From an uncultured Eubacterium sp. (GTDB taxonomy: Bacteria > Bacillota > Clostridia > Oscillospirales > Acutalibacteraceae): 64,000 nucleotides of DNA. The DNA lies in the NCBI GenBank assembly GCA_910577195.1, contig CAJTLP010000002.1:310001-374000 (forward strand), in the 5' to 3' direction. Both the position numbers and the translations under genes were made by a program. The first letter of the stretch is position 1. Each line of letters opens with the position of its first letter. Below are positions 62,148-64,000 of the stretch, piece after piece. Under the pieces are notes generated by a model. It was not told the origin of the DNA and did not search any database. It saw only the letters and a program-made list of their open reading frames with translations.

Positions 62148-64000
62148 ATGGAGAGAAATTTTATTGACGGATATACAGAATGGCAGTCCAATCCTGAAAT
62201 TGTAGGCGTAAATAAAATTCCGCAGCATGCTACCTTTATGCCTTATGATAATTTTGAAGAGGCTAAAAAGGCAGACCGCTATGCATCATCACGCTGCAAA
62301 CTGCTGAATGGCAAATGGAAATTCAAGCTTTATAAAAACTATGCATATAAACCGACTGACTTTGCGCAGCCGCACTATGATTCACACAATTGGGATACCG
62401 TGATTGTTCCGTGCTCCTGGCAGATGCAGGGATATGATCAGAATCAGTATTGCAATGTCCGTTATCCATGGGAGGGCAGTGAAGATATCTGTCCGCCTAA
62501 TGCACCGACAAAGCATAATCCTGTTGGCTGTTATCTGAAAAAGATAAATGTGAATCAGTCTCTCCTTTCAAAGAGAGTTGTTATCTGCTTTGAGGGTGTT
62601 GAGTCTGCCTTTTATCTTTACATAAACGGAGAGCGTGCAGGCTATTCTGAATCCACCTTCCACAGAAGTGAATTTGATATTACGAAATATCTAAAAGAAG
62701 GTTCAAATACAATCGGTGTTGAGGTTTACCGCTGGTGTACAGGCTCATGGCTTGAATGCCAGGATATGTGGCGTCTCGGCGGTATTTTCCGTGATGTATA
62801 TATTTATACAACAGAGAGAGAATATATCAGAGATTTTACAGTTACTGCACAGCCTGATATCACATTTAATGATGGTTATGCTGAGGTTAAGGTGAAAACA
62901 AACGGAACCTATGAAAGTCTGAGCATTGATATGTGCATTATAGATGCAGACGGTGTAACCGTTGCACTGGATACGCAGTATGCCGACGAGGATCATAATA
63001 CACTGCTTAAGGCTATTGTTGCCGATGTTAAAATATGGTCTGCTGAGAGTCCGTATCTTTATACAATGGTACTGACACTGAAGAATAATGGTATACCTAT
63101 TGAATATATCAGTCAGAAAATCGGCTTCAGAACAGTTGAAATCAAGGATGGTATTATCCGTATCAATGGTCAGAGAATTGTATTCAAAGGTACAAACAGG
63201 CATGAATTTGACTGCAAAACCGGCAGATACATTACCGAAGAAGTAATGCGTTATGATATTGAAATGATGAAAAAGGCGAATATGAATTCTGTTCGTACTT
63301 CTCATTATCCTAACTGTCCGCGATTCCTTGAGCTCTGCGATGAATATGGTCTTTATGTAATTGATGAGAATAATATGGAAACGCACGGCACAGGCTGGTC
63401 AACGATTATAGGATGTCCTCAGCTTCCTGCATCACGTCCTGAGTGGGAAAAGGCTTGTATGGAGCGTATCAAGGCAACCTATAACAGAGATAAGAATGTT
63501 ACATCGGTAGTATGCTGGTCGCTGGGCAATGAATCTCTCGGCGGCGAGACTCCCAAGAAGATGTACAATTATATTAAAAAAGTTGACAAAACACGTTTTG
63601 TTCATTTTGAATGTCACCGTTCTCCTGATGAAAAAGAGCTTTCGGATGTTCAGTCAAAAATGTACTACAAGCCGATTGAGTGCGAAGAATATGCAGTTAC
63701 GCAGCGTGACGGCAGACCCTTTATTCTTTGTGAATATACACACGCTATGGGTAATTCCTGCGGTTCAACGGATGAATATACTAAATTATGGGATAAATAT
63801 CCGTGCCTTCAGGGTGGTTTTGTGTGGGACTGGGTTGACCAGAGTATTCTCACTACAGATGAAAACGGTGTGGAATATCTTGCTTACGGCGGCGATTTCG
63901 GCGAGAATCCCCACGATGGACACTTCTGCGGAAACGGTCTCCTTTTTGGTGACAGAAAGCCCACTCCAAAGCTTGCGGAGATAAAGAAGCTTTATCAGAA
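62148..64000 (+). CDS. lacZ: GH2 beta-galactosidase (partial, runs off the window)
   Basis: ATG at 62148 behind TTGGAGAA; the frame is open to the window end (617 codons visible of roughly 1000). No signal peptide, so cytoplasmic. It has the LacZ-type jelly-roll start (PCSWQMQGYD, NPVGCYLK), GTNRHEFD, the acid/base Glu462 in SLGNES and the nucleophile Glu529 in ILCEYTHAMGNS, at nearly the same positions as in E. coli LacZ. It should hydrolyse lactose and other beta-galactosides. Probably cotranscribed with the sugar transferase gene 21 bases upstream, an unusual pairing. Confidence 0.94.
   Translation, partial: MERNFIDGYTEWQSNPEIVGVNKIPQHATFMPYDNFEEAKKADRYASSRCKLLNGKWKFKLYKNYAYKPTDFAQPHYDSHNWDTVIVPCSWQMQGYDQNQYCNVRYPWEGSEDICPPNAPTKHNPVGCYLKKINVNQSLLSKRVVICFEGVESAFYLYINGERAGYSESTFHRSEFDITKYLKEGSNTIGVEVYRWCTGSWLECQDMWRLGGIFRDVYIYTTEREYIRDFTVTAQPDITFNDGYAEVKVKTNGTYESLSIDMCIIDADGVTVALDTQYADEDHNTLLKAIVADVKIWSAESPYLYTMVLTLKNNGIPIEYISQKIGFRTVEIKDGIIRINGQRIVFKGTNRHEFDCKTGRYITEEVMRYDIEMMKKANMNSVRTSHYPNCPRFLELCDEYGLYVIDENNMETHGTGWSTIIGCPQLPASRPEWEKACMERIKATYNRDKNVTSVVCWSLGNESLGGETPKKMYNYIKKVDKTRFVHFECHRSPDEKELSDVQSKMYYKPIECEEYAVTQRDGRPFILCEYTHAMGNSCGSTDEYTKLWDKYPCLQGGFVWDWVDQSILTTDENGVEYLAYGGDFGENPHDGHFCGNGLLFGDRKPTPKLAEIKKLYQ

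Noticed and set aside
62745..63386. A 213-codon minus-strand open frame
   Set aside because: It is antisense to the strongly supported GH2 gene and has no family features.

Overview
The window reads as chromosomal DNA of a low-GC Gram-positive bacterium of the class Clostridia, most likely a gut Ruminococcaceae/Oscillospiraceae relative (Ruminococcus-like). The basis is the A+T-rich intergenic DNA, strong GGAGG ribosome binding sites, SigA-type promoters (TTGACA/TATAAT), a PerR-reverse rubrerythrin unit, flavodiiron protein, DUF4250 and DUF1846 proteins, family 2 and 27 glycosidases, and secreted proteins with C-terminal dockerin modules. I see no phage genes, transposase, CRISPR array, rRNA or tRNA. 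Species assignment is inference.

Layout. 1-2376: end of a cobalt/nickel ECF transporter operon (cbiM-cbiQ-cbiO) and a flavin-binding oxidase-like protein. 2373-3273: pnuC behind a transcribed leader with mutually exclusive hairpins, a probable riboswitch or attenuator of a class I cannot name. 3302-7703 (minus): a dlt-type operon (ligase, carrier protein, MBOAT, SGNH protein) whose ligase lacks two residues expected of a D-alanine enzyme. It diverges from a small XRE regulator with a perfect 22-bp palindrome upstream. 8608-12765 (minus): membrane-anchored GH27 alpha-galactosidase with an inserted beta domain, a nucleotidyltransferase-like protein, a small membrane protein and a pyrophosphatase-like/Nudix fusion.

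13000-31892 is the most distinctive region: a 2468-residue secreted repeat protein (minus), and divergently a 2090-residue secreted protein ending in a dockerin, a 370-residue protein that looks like cohesin-like domain + beta module + dockerin, a 991-residue protein with CxxC repeats (one 264-bp unit exactly duplicated), and a 37-residue peptide ending GGDGWI. Shared modules and dockerins suggest one cell-surface or extracellular assembly, made in large amounts judging by codon use. I regard this as the best candidate for an undescribed system.

32073-46185 is mostly housekeeping: pyrG, a DUF1846 protein, an ECF sigma/anti-sigma pair, a two-component system, two small unknown proteins behind a hairpin-masked ribosome binding site, hemW, typA, a DUF4091 protein, a hairpin-rich intergenic stretch and glnS. 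46185-52637: gltX, DUF4250, the perR-rubrerythrin unit, paired membrane proteins, a flavodiiron protein and an amidohydrolase remnant. 52638-64000: a DUF4097 protein with a membrane-anchored XRE regulator, asnB, a nitroreductase, a glycerophosphodiesterase, secA, a lipoprotein, a sugar transferase with a long leader, and a GH2 beta-galactosidase cut by the window end.
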